From DATBLE01 sp963734065 (lineage in GTDB: Bacteria; Actinomycetota; Thermoleophilia; Gaiellales; Gaiellaceae), in the NCBI GenBank assembly GCA_963734065.1, contig CAVTFN010000005.1, positions 1 to 64,000 on the forward strand: DNA of 64,000 nt. The letters run 5' to 3'. Every line of letters begins with the position of its first letter. The stretch's first letter is position 1. The notes under the pieces are model-generated. The model was not told the DNA's origin, did no database searches, and saw only the letters and a program-made list of their open reading frames with translations. Positions 36,368 to 45,916 of the stretch are shown piece after piece. The translations under genes and the position numbers were made by a program.

Positions 36368-37392
36368 CTAGGAAGCCATCCGTTTCGAGGTGCGGAGCAC
36401 GATCGCGAAGAACGGCGCTCCGAAGAACGCCGTCACGACGCCGATCGGGAGCTCGCGCCGGCGACAGCGCCGTGCGCGCGATCACGTCGGCGAGCACGAG
36501 GAAGCCGCCGCCGACCAGCACCGACAGCGGCAACAGCAGCCGGTAGCTCGGCCCGGCGACCAGGCGGATCGCGTGCGGGACGATGATCCCGACGAAGCCG
36601 ATCAGCCCGCTGACCGCGACCGCGGCCGCCGTCCCGACCGTCGCGCAGACGACCACGGCCAGCCGCACCCGGCCGACGTTGACGCCGAGGCTGGCCGCCT
36701 CCTCGTCGCCCACGCTGAGCACGTCGAGCAGCCGCCGGTGCAGCAGGATCCCCGTGATCGCGACCGCGACGTACGGCAGCAGGATGACCACGTCGTGCCA
36801 GCCCGAGCTCGGCAGGCGGCCGAGGATCCACGAGTAGACCTCCTGGAGCGTGTCCGAGTGCTGCTGCTGGACGAAGGTCTGGACGGCGGTGAAGAAGGCC
36901 GCGACCGTGACGCCGGCGAGGACGAGCGTCGCGCCGCCCGCGCCGGCGCCGGCCGAGCGGCCGATCGCGTACGCGGCCACGACCGCGACGGCCCCGCCGA
37001 GCGAATGCGGCGGGCGGCAGCGTGTTCTGGAAGTCGATCCCGCGCAGGTACACGACCGCGAGCGTCGCCCCGAGTCCGGCGCCCGCGGCGACGCCGAGCA
37101 GGTACGGGTCGGCGAGCGGGTTCCGGAACACGCCCTGGTACGACGCGCCGGCGACGCGCCAGCATGGCGCCGACGAGCGCGCCGAGCACGACGCGGGGCA
37201 GCCGGATGTCCCAGAGGATCGCCTCGTCGGTGGCCGAGAGCGGCGAGTGCACGTGGAGGAACGGGATCCTGGCGGCGATCGACTCGAGCACCGCGCCGAG
37301 GCCGATGTCGCACCGGCCCGACGAGCACGCCGAGCGACGAGCGAGGCGACGAGGAAGCCCGCCGCCGCCAGGATCCAGCCCCGCGGGCTCAA
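36368..37392 (-). CDS. btuC: Cobalamin ABC transporter permease (FecCD/BtuC family)
   Basis: Membrane permease of the importer. Marks include VAGASYQGVFRNPLADPYLL then GVAAGAGLGATLAVVYL, the conserved coupling loop. Next are LVLAGVTVAAFFTAVQTFVQ, YSWILGRLPSSGWHDVVILL, GDEEAASLGVNVGRVRLAVV and GLIGFVGIIVPHAIRLVAGP. The end is APFFAIVLRTSKRMAS with stop at 36368. About ten hydrophobic segments, 340 residues. The TTG at 37392 overlaps the btuF stop (TTGA). At least four breaks, mostly in the first half. Confidence 0.8.
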
Positions 37393-38254
37393 CTGCCGCA
37401 GATGCGCCAGGCGCGCCGGCGATCGGCGCGCACGAAGTTGACGATCCGCGGCCCCCAGCGCGAGGCGATCGAGTCGTCGATGCGCACGATCGTCCCCGTC
37501 CGCACCGCTGCGACGTTCCTCCAGCCCGGCCGCGCGGCGACCGTCTGCGGCCGACTGCCCGCAGCAGTTGATGTCGGCGAGGACGACGATGTCCGGGCTC
37601 GCGCGAGACGACGTACTCGGCCGAGAGCTTCGGATAGCCGCCGCTCGCTCGGTGTCTGCCGCGTCGGCGATGTTCCTGAGCCCGAAGAGCGCGTAGACGC
37701 GGCCGATGAACGTCTTCGACGTGGCCGAGTAGAGGTCGGGGCCGAGCTCGTGGTAGACGGTCAGCCCCCGGGCGCGCGGCGTTGCCTTGGCGACCAGCGC
37801 GCCGATCTGCGTCTTCATGCGAGCGACGACGCGCGGTCGCCTGCGGGCAGCGTGGCCGGTGACCCTGCCGAGCGCGAGGATCTGCTCGTAGGCGTCGTCA
37901 GAGTCGCCGGCCGCGTTCTGGACGAGCACGCGGATCCCGAGCCCGCGCGAGCGTGGCGACGAGCCCGTTGGGGTCGTACGCGACGACACGAGGTCGGGCT
38001 TGTAGCCGGCGATCGCCTCGACGTTCGGCGTGAAGCCGGAGAGCTTGGTGCGCGGCGCCTGCTTCGGGTAGTCGGACTGGTCGTCGACGGCGACGACCTG
38101 CTTGCCGGCGCCGATCGCGAACAGCGACTCGGTGGCCGTCGGCGACAGCGAGACGATCCGATGCGGGACGGCGGCAGGCGCAGCGGGCGAGCCGGGCGCG
38201 CCGAGCACGCGCCACGAGGGCTGCGACGAGAAGTCCGAGGACGAGCCTGGACAC
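37389..38254 (-). CDS. btuF: Cobalamin-binding lipoprotein/periplasmic protein (BtuF family)
   Basis: Substrate-binding subunit. From the GTG at 38254, after AAGGAGGATTC, comes a signal peptide (SRLVLGLLVAALVA). The mature protein has HRIVSLSPTATESLFAIGAG, KLSGFTPNVEAIAGYKPDLV, LGIRVLVQNAA, GLTVYHELGPDLYSATSKTF, IGRVYALFGLRNIADAA and PDIVVLADINCCGQSA. The C-terminus reads RIDDSIASRWGPRIVNFVRA. About 288 residues, with four or more breaks. It is the first gene after the cobalamin riboswitch. Confidence 0.8.
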
Positions 38255-38289
38255 GAATCCTCCTTCCGCGAGGGGTTCGATGGTGTGGA

Positions 38290-38450
38290 CGGCGGGCGGC
38301 AGGTCTTCTGACTCGGGGCTCCCCCTCCGCCGCCTTCCCGGGCCTCGCGGCCCAGTGGCGTCCTGGCGACGGGCATCTCCCCTTACAGCGGCGGGACCGT
38401 CCCGGACTCGCACCGGGTTCCCTGACCGCTCGCCTATGTGGTGGCGGAGC
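38290..38450 (-). promoter_or_regulatory. Cobalamin (B12) riboswitch
   Basis: On the minus strand, in order: GGTGCGAGTCCGGGACGG, CCGCCGCTGTAA, GGAG near GCCCGTCG, the B12-box core GCCACTGGG (plus-strand cagtggc near 38353), GGGAAGGCGG, and finally GAGTCAGAAGACCTGCC at about 38298-38314. These are the hallmark conserved pieces of the adenosylcobalamin riboswitch. It ends about 36 bp before the btuF start and should turn the btu-cob operon down when cobalamin is plentiful. Confidence 0.93.
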
Positions 38451-38494
38451 CTACACCCTGCCCCATCGACCCCGCCACTCGTAGAATCGGGGGC

Positions 38495-38721
38495 GTGGAG
38501 CGCAAGAACGTCGGCGACAGGCAGCTGGACGCGCTGCTCGAGCGGCTCGACCGCCTCGTGGCCGAGATCCACGGCCTCAACCGGCGGCTGGACGCAGGCG
38601 AGAACCTCGCGCCGCTCGTCTACGAGCTGCGCGCGCTGAACGAGTCTCTCTCGGCCCTGGCGTACGCCGCGCTCGGCTCGCAAGGGCCGCAGGTGCGCCG
38701 CCGGCGCGCGAGCCGGTCTAG
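38495..38721 (+). CDS. Small coiled-coil protein
   Basis: From the GTG at 38495 (VERKNVGDRQLDALLERLDR) it reads LVAEIHGLNRRLDAGENLAP and LVYELRALNESLSALAYAAL, a heptad-rich amphipathic helix. The last ten codons are best read in a frame ending REPV-stop at 38721, which needs one base shift; otherwise the frame runs to 38797. About 75 residues. The stop falls on ctag, shared with the stop of the convergent sugar dehydrogenase. Function unknown. It diverges from the riboswitch. Confidence 0.55.
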
Positions 38722-39784
38722 CCGGCGATCCGGTAGATGGTGCCGCCCTGCGACACGGCGTAGAGGCCGCCGCGCGCGTCCTCGCCGAACGAGCTGAGCG
38801 ACGGGATGCTGAAGCGCTCGCTGCCGGAAGCGAGCGTGACCTTGCCCTTGACCACCTTGAAGCTCCAGACGGTCCCGGAGCAGTAGTCGCCGTAGAAGTA
38901 GCGCCCGACCAGGTCGCTGCCGCGCCTTGCCCCGGTAGACGAAGCCGCCGGTGACCGAGCAGCCGGCCCCGTGCGAGTAGACCTGGATCGGCCCGCGGTA
39001 CGGCCCGCGCGGGTCGAGCTTGCTGCGAGCGGTCGTACGGCGCGCGCCCCTCGTAGACCGCCCAGCCGAAGTTCAGCACCTGGTCGAGCCTCGCCCGCGG
39101 GCACGTAGTCGATCTCCTCCCAGGCGCCCTGGCCGACGTCGCCGATGTAGAGGTCGCCGGTGGCGCGGTCGAACGAGAACCGCCAGGGGTTGCGCAGCCC
39201 GTACTCGGCGAGCACCGGCTGCGCGTCGGCGGCATTGACGTCCAGCTTCCAGATCTTGGCCAGCTTGTTCGTGAAGGTCTGGCCGTTGTTGTTCGGGTCG
39301 CCGCCGGAGCCGCCGTCGCCCATGCCGATGTAGAGCAGGCCGTCCGGCCCGAACGCGAGCTGGCCGCCGTTGTGGTTCGCGAACGGCTGGTTCTCGAAGA
39401 AGAGCTGCCGCGCCGACGACCGGATCGCACGGGTCCCGTCGGAGCGGTACTCGACCACCCGCGTATCGCCGTTCGTGTCGGTGTAGTCGACGTAGAAGAG
39501 GTGGTTCTGCGCGTAGCGCGGGTGGAACGCCACCGAGAGCAGCCCCTGCTCGCCGCCGCTCTGGATCAGCGTGCTGGATGTCGAGGAACGGCTGCGCCTG
39601 GAGCCGGCCGTTCTGGATCACCCGGATCGTCGCCCTTCTGCTCGACCACGTACAGCCGCCCCGGCTCGTTCGCCGGCGCCGCGAGGTGGATGGGCGAGGC
39701 CAGGCCGCGCGCGATCACGACGGGGCGGATCGGCTTCGGCGCGGCGGCCCGCGCCGGCCCGACCAGGGCGAGCGCGACCGCCAT
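38718..39784 (-). CDS. PQQ-dependent soluble aldose sugar dehydrogenase-like protein, several frame breaks
   Basis: Predicted exported six-bladed propeller enzyme that oxidises sugars or related alcohols using pyrroloquinoline quinone (YliI/SdcA type). Blocks are PVVIARGLASPIHLAAPANE, RLYVVEQKG, MAFHPRYAQNHLFYVDYTDT, NHNGGQLAFGPDGLLYIGMG then DGGSGGDPNNNGQ, LRNPWRFSFDRATGDLYIGD, GRYFYGDYCSGTVWSFK, and GGLYAVSQGGTIYRIAG at the stop. A short hydrophobic leader precedes. The ATG at 39784 is likely but a break may hide a longer signal peptide. About 355 residues. No PQQ synthesis genes are in the window. Confidence 0.75.
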
Positions 39785-39797
39785 CAGCAGGAACGCG

Positions 39798-40461
39798 CTA
39801 GCTCTTGAGCAGGACACGGCGGAGCTCGTCTTCTTTCCCCGGCTGGAGGATGGCCAGCACCTGGTCGCCGGCACGCAGTGCGGTGTCGCCGTCGGCGATC
39901 TCGAACTGGCCGTTGCGCTTCACGGAGATCAGGCGGGCGCCGTCGGGAAGTTGCAGCCGGTCGATCGTGGTGCCGGCGCAGTCGGCGTCCGGCGGGATCA
40001 GGACCTCGACGATCTCGACGTTTTCCTTGGGCAGCTCGAGCAGGTGGACGAGGCCGTGCTCCGGCACCTCGTGCTCGATCAGCGCCATGATCGACGAGGT
40101 TGCGCAGACCGTCGGGGAGACGCCGAGCAGGTCGAAGTGCACCTGGTTGCGCGGGTCGTTGACGCGCGCGATCACCTTCTCGACGCCGTAGCGCTCGCGG
40201 GCGAGCTGGCAGATGACGATGTTGTCCTCGTCGTCGCCGGTGACCGCGACCACGATGCTCGGGGGGCCGCTGGATGCCGGCCCGCTCGAGCACGAAGATC
40301 TCGGTCGCGTCGCCGTGGACGACGACGTGCTCGAACTCGTCCTCCAGCCGCTCGAACTTGTCGCGCCGCTGCTCGACGAGGGTCACCTCGTGCCCGACGC
40401 GCAGCAGGCTGCGAGCGAGATTCGCGCCGATCTTGCCTCCGCCTGCGATCAGGACGTACAT
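39798..40461 (-). CDS. TrkA-family potassium uptake regulator, first copy
   Basis: Cytoplasmic gating subunit with an N-terminal NAD-binding RCK domain and a C-terminal TrkA_C domain. It starts MYVLIAGGGKIGANLARSLL and VTLVEQRRDKFERLEDEFEH, is broken once at about 40270, and continues MVAVTGDDEDNIVICQLARE, VIARVNDPRNQVHFDLLGVS and ADGDTALRAGDQVLAILQPG. About 221 residues. It lies 8 bp downstream of a second TrkA gene, as in KtrA/TrkA tandem arrangements. No TrkH/KtrB membrane subunit is in the window. Confidence 0.85.
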
Positions 40462-40469
40462 CGGGCCGT

Positions 40470-40898
40470 TCAGCCGACCTTCACGGGCTGAGGCACGTCG
40501 CACGCGCGGACGGCCTCGGTCAGCCGCTCGATCGCGTTCGAGGTCGGGCAGATCGTGCGCATGCCCTGCTGCTCGTAGAACTCGGCGCGGGCCGGATCGA
40601 GCAGCCGGACGACCACACAGTCGATCCCGAAGCGCTTCTGGACGACCTGGCCGACCACGATGTTGGTGTTGTCGCCGTCGGTGGCGACCACGACCGCGTC
40701 GGCGTCCTCGATCCCGGCGCGACGCAGGACAGACGTGTCCATGCCGTGGCCGACGACGAAACCGCCGCTCCAGCTCTCGCCGAGGCGGCCGAGCGCCTCC
40801 TCCTTCTCGTCGAGCGCGACGACGTCCCAGCCCTCCTCCTGGAGCTGGAGCGCGACGGTCGAGCCCACCCGGCCGCAACCGATCACGATCGCCTTCAT
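40470..40898 (-). CDS. TrkA-N (RCK) domain protein, second copy
   Basis: A 142-residue protein consisting only of the NAD-binding domain: MKAIVIGCGRVGSTVALQLQ (Gly-rich loop), DVVALDEKEEALGRLGE, ADAVVVATDGDNTNIVVGQV and FGIDCVVVRLLDPARAEFYE. The C-terminal TrkA_C domain is lacking, unlike its downstream neighbour. The two are probably co-transcribed and may form heteromeric gating rings on one potassium channel or transporter. Intact. Confidence 0.85.
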   Translation of the reverse strand: MKAIVIGCGRVGSTVALQLQEEGWDVVALDEKEEALGRLGESWSGGFVVGHGMDTSVLRRAGIEDADAVVVATDGDNTNIVVGQVVQKRFGIDCVVVRLLDPARAEFYEQQGMRTICPTSNAIERLTEAVRACDVPQPVKVG

Positions 40899-40953
40899 GG
40901 GCTCAGCGTAGCCCAGGGGTCAAGCGTGTGAGCCAGGAGTCCTCGCCGCGACA

Positions 40954-40994
40954 ACGTGGCGGTTTTCCGCAATCGACTCGTCGGGCCGCCACGT
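40954..40994 (+). promoter_or_regulatory. Inverted repeat upstream of beta-helix gene 1
   Basis: Arms acgtggcgg (40954-40962) and ccgccacgt (40986-40994). The block aacgtggcggttttccgc recurs as aacggtggcggctttccgc at 43283, in both cases upstream of a plus-strand gene (61-93 bp before the start). It may be an operator. Confidence 0.4.
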
Positions 40995-41054
40995 GGCCGC
41001 GCTCGCCCGTCGGCTCCACTCTGGAGTGAAACAAGCCTCGGGAGGAACCAAGAC

Positions 41055-42098
41055 ATGTTTAACCGCAAGACCACTTCGCTCGCAACCACAGCCCTTGCCG
41101 CCGCCCTGGCCATCGTCGTCGCCGGGCCGAGCGAGGGTTCCTCGACGGTACCGATCACGACCTGCGGCCAGACGGTGACCACCAATGCTGTCCTGACCAA
41201 GGACCTCGTCTGCGGCGGCAGCAACGGCATCAGCGTCGGCGCCGCCGGGATCACGATCGACCTGAAGGGATTCACTCTCAGCGGAGATCTCTCCCCTGGC
41301 CACTCCGGGATCGATGACACCGCCGGCTATGACCACCTCACCGTCAGGAACGGCGTCCTGCGCAACTTCGCGATCGGCGTGTTTGCGTTCAACGGCGCGG
41401 ACGAGGTCAGCCTCTCGAACCTGGCCGCCTCCGGCAACACCGCCTACGGGATCTATGTCCACGGCGCATCGACGACGGTCAAGTCGTCGACCGCGTCCGG
41501 AAACAGCAAGGGCATCCAGGTCGACGGGGACTCGGCGACGATCCAGTCGCTGACCGCCTCCGGAAACAGTGCCCACGGGATCGTCGTCAACGGCGACTTG
41601 GCCGAGATCAAGTCGTCGATTGCCTCCGGAAACGCCGCCACCGGCATCATCGCCAACGGCGCTTCGGACTCGATCAGCTCGTCGACCGCGTCCGGGAACG
41701 GCTTCCACGGCATCCTCGTCACCGGCGCCTCGGCGTCGGTGACGTCATCGACCGCCTCCGGTAACGGAGCGAACGGCATGGCCGTCAGCGGCGCCTCCGC
41801 GTCGGTGAAGTCATCGACTGCCTCCGGGAACGACCAGACCGGCATCAGCGTCAGCGGCGCGTCTGTTTCGGTCAGCTCCTCGGCCGTTTCCGGGAACGCT
41901 ATGAGCGGCATTGTCGTTTCCGGCGACGCGGCGGTGGTCAGGGGCAACCGGGCGGAGACGAACGGCTTCCCCGGCGGCATCTCCGATCTCAAGGGATTCG
42001 GCATCTATGCGACGGGCTATACGACTGCGCCGGTCGGCACGAATGTCGTCCGCGGCAACGACGACCCGAGTGAGTGCCAGCCCGCCCCGCTCTGCTGA
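41055..42098 (+). CDS. Secreted right-handed beta-helix repeat protein, first paralog
   Basis: Exported protein of 347 residues. A signal peptide (TTALAAALAIVVAGPSEGSS) is followed by a capping region with ITTCGQTVTTNAVLTKDLVC and ITIDLKGFTLSGD. Residues about 125-310 consist of eight or so rungs of about 22 residues built on the pattern VxSSTASGNxxxGIxVxGxS. The C-terminus has GNRAETNGF and ends ECQPAPLC, with two Cys that may form a disulfide. This is a PbH1/parallel beta-helix fold as in pectate-lyase-like proteins, but no catalytic Asp cluster is visible, so binding or a structural role is as likely. The ATG at 41055 has GGGAGGAACC upstream. Intact. Confidence 0.8.
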   Translation: MFNRKTTSLATTALAAALAIVVAGPSEGSSTVPITTCGQTVTTNAVLTKDLVCGGSNGISVGAAGITIDLKGFTLSGDLSPGHSGIDDTAGYDHLTVRNGVLRNFAIGVFAFNGADEVSLSNLAASGNTAYGIYVHGASTTVKSSTASGNSKGIQVDGDSATIQSLTASGNSAHGIVVNGDLAEIKSSIASGNAATGIIANGASDSISSSTASGNGFHGILVTGASASVTSSTASGNGANGMAVSGASASVKSSTASGNDQTGISVSGASVSVSSSAVSGNAMSGIVVSGDAAVVRGNRAETNGFPGGISDLKGFGIYATGYTTAPVGTNVVRGNDDPSECQPAPLC

Positions 42099-42117
42099 GC
42101 TCGAGGCTCGACGAGAG

Positions 42118-42139
42118 AGGGCCGCTCGCCGGCGGCCCT
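42118..42139 (+). terminator. Hairpin after beta-helix gene 1
   Basis: Arms agggccgc (42118-42125) and gcggccct (42132-42139), loop tcgccg, 20 bp past the stop. No U tract. Confidence 0.55.
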
Positions 42140-42203
42140 GCTGCTCGCCGGGGAATGGGGGCAGCGACCTGCGGCACCCATTCCATTTGCGCATAGGATC
42201 CCG

Positions 42204-42224
42204 CCGCCGGTGCGACACCGGCGG
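42204..42224 (+). promoter_or_regulatory. Hairpin in the leader of beta-helix gene 2
   Basis: Arms ccgccggtg (42204-42212) and caccggcgg (42216-42224), loop cga, 36 bp before the ATG at 42261. It may be an operator or an RNA element in the 5' leader. Confidence 0.35.
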
Positions 42225-42260
42225 GCAACCAAGCAACGGCAGGCGAAGGAGAGCCGTGAA

Positions 42261-43220
42261 ATGCGCCATCTTCGGATGCTTCTCCTCGTGGCCGTCGCCG
42301 TCGTGACCGTCACGGTGGGGCCTGCGGCTCACGCAGCCGGCACACCGATCATAGCCTGCGGACAGACGGTGACGACCACCGCCTTCCTTGCTCACGATCT
42401 GAACTGCACCGACGACGGGATCGTGATCGGCGCCTCCGGGATCACCGTCGATCTCAAGGGATTCGTCGTTCGCGGCGACCGGGGGGTGGGCGACTACGGC
42501 ATCGACGACAGCGCCGGGTGGGACAGCGTGACGGTCAAGAACGGCGTTGTCAGGAACTTCGACTTCGGCGTCTTCGCGCAGATCGCGGACAAGGTGACCG
42601 TCTCGGGCTTGGTAGCGGTGGGCAACCTCGGTGGCGGTGTCTCCGTCCAGGGCACCGGTGACTCGGTGACGAAGGTGACCGCCGTCGGCAACACGTACGG
42701 CATCGCCATCATAGGAGACGGCGCGAAGGTCACCTCCGCGACAGCCACGCAGAACGCGATCACCGGGATCTTCGTCAACGGCAACAAGGCGGTGGTCAAG
42801 TCCGCGATCGCGACGGGCAACATCTCCACCGGGATCGACATCACGGGCAGCTCGGGCCTGGTGACGTCGTCGACCGCGACCGGGAACAGCAGAGGCATCT
42901 TTCTCGACGGAGACTTCGACGGGGTCAAGTCGTCGACCATGAGCGGGAACGGCACCGGGATCGTCGTCGACGGCACCTTCGGCACGATCACCTCGTCGAC
43001 CGCCTCCGAGAACAGCATCGTCGGCATCCACGTCGACGGTGACGCACCGACGATCTCGCACAACCGGGCGGAGACCAACGGGTTCGACACCGCCTCTCCT
43101 TCTTCCGACCTCAGCGGCCTCGGCATCCTCGCCGAGAACTTCACCACCCCACCGGTGGGGACGAACGTTGCCCACGCGAACGACGACCCCGCAGAGTGCA
43201 GCCCGGCCTCGCTCTGCTGA
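42261..43220 (+). CDS. Secreted right-handed beta-helix repeat protein, second paralog
   Basis: Exported protein of 319 residues, paralogous to the gene just upstream. The signal peptide is LRMLLLVAVAVVTVTVGPAA. The cap repeats the motif IIACGQTVTTTAFLAHDLNC and GITVDLKGFVVRGD. Rungs follow the pattern VxSxTATxNxxxGIxVxG but are more divergent than in the first paralog. The end has HNRAETNGFD and ECSPASLC. The ATG at 42261 follows GAAGGAGAGCC. The shared cap and tail with free rung variation suggests tandem duplication followed by rung exchange. Intact. Confidence 0.8.
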   Translation: MRHLRMLLLVAVAVVTVTVGPAAHAAGTPIIACGQTVTTTAFLAHDLNCTDDGIVIGASGITVDLKGFVVRGDRGVGDYGIDDSAGWDSVTVKNGVVRNFDFGVFAQIADKVTVSGLVAVGNLGGGVSVQGTGDSVTKVTAVGNTYGIAIIGDGAKVTSATATQNAITGIFVNGNKAVVKSAIATGNISTGIDITGSSGLVTSSTATGNSRGIFLDGDFDGVKSSTMSGNGTGIVVDGTFGTITSSTASENSIVGIHVDGDAPTISHNRAETNGFDTASPSSDLSGLGILAENFTTPPVGTNVAHANDDPAECSPASLC

Positions 43221-43244
43221 GCCGACCGGCTCGACACCCGGCGA

Positions 43245-43269
43245 AGAGGGCCGCTCCCAGCGGCCCTCT
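43245..43269 (+). terminator. Rho-independent terminator after beta-helix gene 2
   Basis: Arms agagggccgct (43245-43255) and agcggccctct (43259-43269) with loop ccc, followed by cttt. It lies 24 bp past the stop. Confidence 0.7.
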
Positions 43270-43387
43270 CTTTCGCCACAAGAACGGTGGCGGCTTTCCG
43301 CACCCAGCTGGTCGGTCTCCCACATGGGCGCCTCGGCGGTCGGACGTCAGGCTGACAGGGCAGGCGACACGACCGAAGGAGGCCAAA

Positions 43388-43951
43388 ATGCTCGCAGAAC
43401 TGATCCTTGACTTCCTGCCCTGGCCGGGAGGGTCTCGCGATCGATCCCACGATCGCGGCACCGAGCTGCTCGGGAAGTTCATGTCCGACCGGCTGTACGT
43501 CCCGGAGACGGATTCCCCCGGCGCGATGAGGCGCGCGCTGAACGAGAGCGGCTGGGTCGACGGCGAGGTGATCGCTGCCGGTGACCTGCGCCAGGGGAAG
43601 GAGCCCTCGGTCGTCGCCATGCTGACCGGCACAGCGCTGATCGAGGTGCTCCGGCCGCGCCGCTCGAAGTCGCTCCCGCGCCACTTCGTGCTCGCGATCA
43701 CCGGCGATCGTGTCGTCGCCTTCAAGACGCTCAGCTCGGGAGACGACGATTCCGACCCCACCTACGAGCTCTGGATCCGCCCGGAAGAGTTCGGCTCCTG
43801 GCCGCGTGAGGCGGTGCGCCTCGGCGACGTCGCCCACACGAAGGCGTCGACGGCCGCGACGCTCGAGCTCGACGGCCTCGAGCGCATTCCTGTCTTCGCA
43901 TCGGACAACGATCCCTCGACCCGCGAGCTGTTCGAGCTGCTCGGGGGGTGA
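43388..43951 (+). CDS. Hypothetical cytoplasmic protein
   Basis: A 187-residue protein, intact, with AAGGAGGCCAAA before the ATG at 43388. It starts MLAELILDFLPWPGGSRDRS and has MRRALNESGWVDGEVIAAGD, HFVLAITGDRVVAFKTL and ELWIRPEEFGSWPREAVRLG. The strand-rich middle reads like a PH- or GRAM-like barrel (VLAITGDRVVAFK ... LDGLERIPVFASD), a pattern common in actinobacterial proteins of unknown role. The upstream motif shared with beta-helix gene 1 suggests common control. Confidence 0.65.
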   Translation: MLAELILDFLPWPGGSRDRSHDRGTELLGKFMSDRLYVPETDSPGAMRRALNESGWVDGEVIAAGDLRQGKEPSVVAMLTGTALIEVLRPRRSKSLPRHFVLAITGDRVVAFKTLSSGDDDSDPTYELWIRPEEFGSWPREAVRLGDVAHTKASTAATLELDGLERIPVFASDNDPSTRELFELLGG

Positions 43952-43964
43952 GACCGGCCACACC

Positions 43965-44001
43965 GACGCAAGGGGCCGGGCTCGCCGCGGCCCCTTGCGT
44001 C
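43965..44001. terminator. Bidirectional terminator between convergent genes
   Basis: Perfect 13-bp arms gacgcaaggggcc (43965-43977) and ggccccttgcgtc (43989-44001). It serves the plus gene ending at 43951 and overlaps the stop of the minus gene at 44000. Confidence 0.7.
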
Positions 44002-45916
44002 ACGGCAGCGCCGCCTCTTCCTCGAGCAGGCCCTGCGGGTAGGCGAGCACCATCACCTCGCAGGGCGCACGGCGCAGCACGTAGTCGACCGTGGGGCTGA
44101 AGAAGCGCGACTGGCGCCGCCAGCGAGGAGCCGAGCCCATGACGATCAGGTCGGCGCCGATCTCCCTCGCCTTCTCGACGATCGCCTCGCCGATCGCACG
44201 CGCGCGGACGGTGTCGCCCTCGATCGTCACGCCGTGCTCCCCCGCCAGCGTGCGCGCATCCTCGAGCGACGCGCTCGCCCGCTCCTGCTGGTCGGCCACC
44301 TCCGCGTCGAGCGGCAGCGACAGTGGAACGCGGATCACGTGCAGGGCGTGGATCGTGCCCCCTCGCTCCTCGGCGAGCTTCATCGCGGTCGCCAGCATCT
44401 CCTCGCCGATCGGCCCGAGCTTGACCGGAACGAGGATCCGCTCGTACTCGCCCTCGCCGGCGGGGACGAGGTCCGGCACCGGAGCCGCGACGTGCTCGAG
44501 CAGTCCCGCTCCCCGGCGGACCCGCGCGTACACGTAGAGGCAGGCGCCGAGGAGCAGCCACGCGGGACCGCCGATCCTGGCCGCGGCGTGCGTGGAGAAA
44601 GAGATCACCCAGAGCGCGACCACGAGCGGGATGCCGACCAGTGCGGCGACCGGAACCGGACGGCCCCGGATGCGGACGTTCAGCGGGACGACGTACGGCC
44701 GCGGCAGGTCCGGCTCGGTGAAGCGCAGACGGACGACCGCCGCCTGCGCGATCGCAAAGGTGATCAGCACTCCGAAGCTGTAGAGGCTCGCGAGGAACCG
44801 GGCCTCGCGGCCGACCGAGGCGGAGACGATCACGAGCGTGATCGAGACCGCGGCGGCGCCGAGGATCGCGGCCGGCGGCAGCGTGCTCCGCCGCCCGAAC
44901 GTCCCGAACGCGTGCGGCAGCATCTGATGCCGGCCGAGCGAGTAGACGACGCGGCCGACGCCCGAGATCGACGTGGTCGCAGCCGCGAGCAGGACGCCCG
45001 CGCCGGTCAGGCCGACCATCACGCGCAGCATGTCGACGAGCAGGGCCGGCATGTGCCCGCTGAAGGCGGCGACGATTCCGACCAGCGGCGCCTGGATCCA
45101 GTCCGTGGCCAGGCGCGTGGTGACGGAGTCCGAGCCGGTGACCGCGGGGAAGGCGGCGACCGCGACCACGCCGACCAGCACGGACACCAGCACCGCCGCC
45201 CCGAGGCCGACGAACAGGCTGCGCGGCATGCTCTTGCCGGGCTCGCGCGCCTCCTGCGCCAGGTTGGCGAGCGTCTCCAGGCCGGTGTAGGCGAGCATCG
45301 CCACCGGCAGCGCGAAGGCGAGCGAGTGCCAGGTCGGCGCGACGCCCGGGTGGGCGCCGTGGCCGAGGTCGCGACGGCGAGAAGAGGAAGGCGAAGCCGA
45401 GCACGATCAGGATCACGTCGGTGACGAACGCGACCACCGCGACGACGATCGCGATCCGGTAGAGGCCGGGCCGGCGGATCAGCCGCAGCAGGCGTGATCG
45501 CCAGGATGATGAACACGGCGGCGACCACGTCCCACGGGTGGCGCGTCAATCGCAGCCAGCCGATCGCGTGCCCGAAGTAGTGCGGGCATGAAGAGGGACG
45601 CGAGCGCGATCACGATCGTGTAGTCGAGGAGGAGCACCCAGCCGGTCAGGAAGCCGATCGGGTCGTTGAACGCGCGGCGGGCGAGCATCGCCGCGCCGCC
45701 CGTCTCGGGGATCGCGGCCGTGCCCTCTGCGTACGAGAGCGCGACGAGCATGAACACCGCGCCCACCACGAGCAGCACCCACGGCGTGAGCCCGAGCGCG
45801 AAGAGCGCGACGATCCCGAGCGCGAAGTAGATCGAGGAGCCGACCTCGCCGTAGGCGACGGAGGCGAGGGACTCCCCGGTGAGGCTGCGGACGAGTCCCG
45901 GCAGGCGGCGCGGCAT
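44000..45916 (-). CDS. APC-family amino acid permease with C-terminal universal stress domain, first copy
   Basis: Membrane permease of about 12 helices fused to a cytoplasmic UspA domain. It starts at the ATG at 45916 (LTGESLASVAYGEVGSSIYF, then ALGIVALFALGLTPWVLL), is broken three times between 45600 and 45380, and from 45304 is in one frame: MAMLAYTGLETLANLAQEAR, VSVLVGVVAVAAFPAVTG, GRVVYSLGRHQMLPHAFG. The last 150 residues are a Usp domain: YERILVPVKLGPIGEEMLAT and GADLIVMGSAPRWRRQSRFF, with the G-2x-G-9x-G-type nucleotide loop partly replaced. About 638 residues. Such fusions are thought to let nucleotide or stress state gate transport. Confidence 0.8.

Noticed and set aside
41450..41940. 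Regular 66-bp repeats resembling a CRISPR or satellite
   Set aside because: They encode 22-residue beta-helix rungs in a continuous reading frame.
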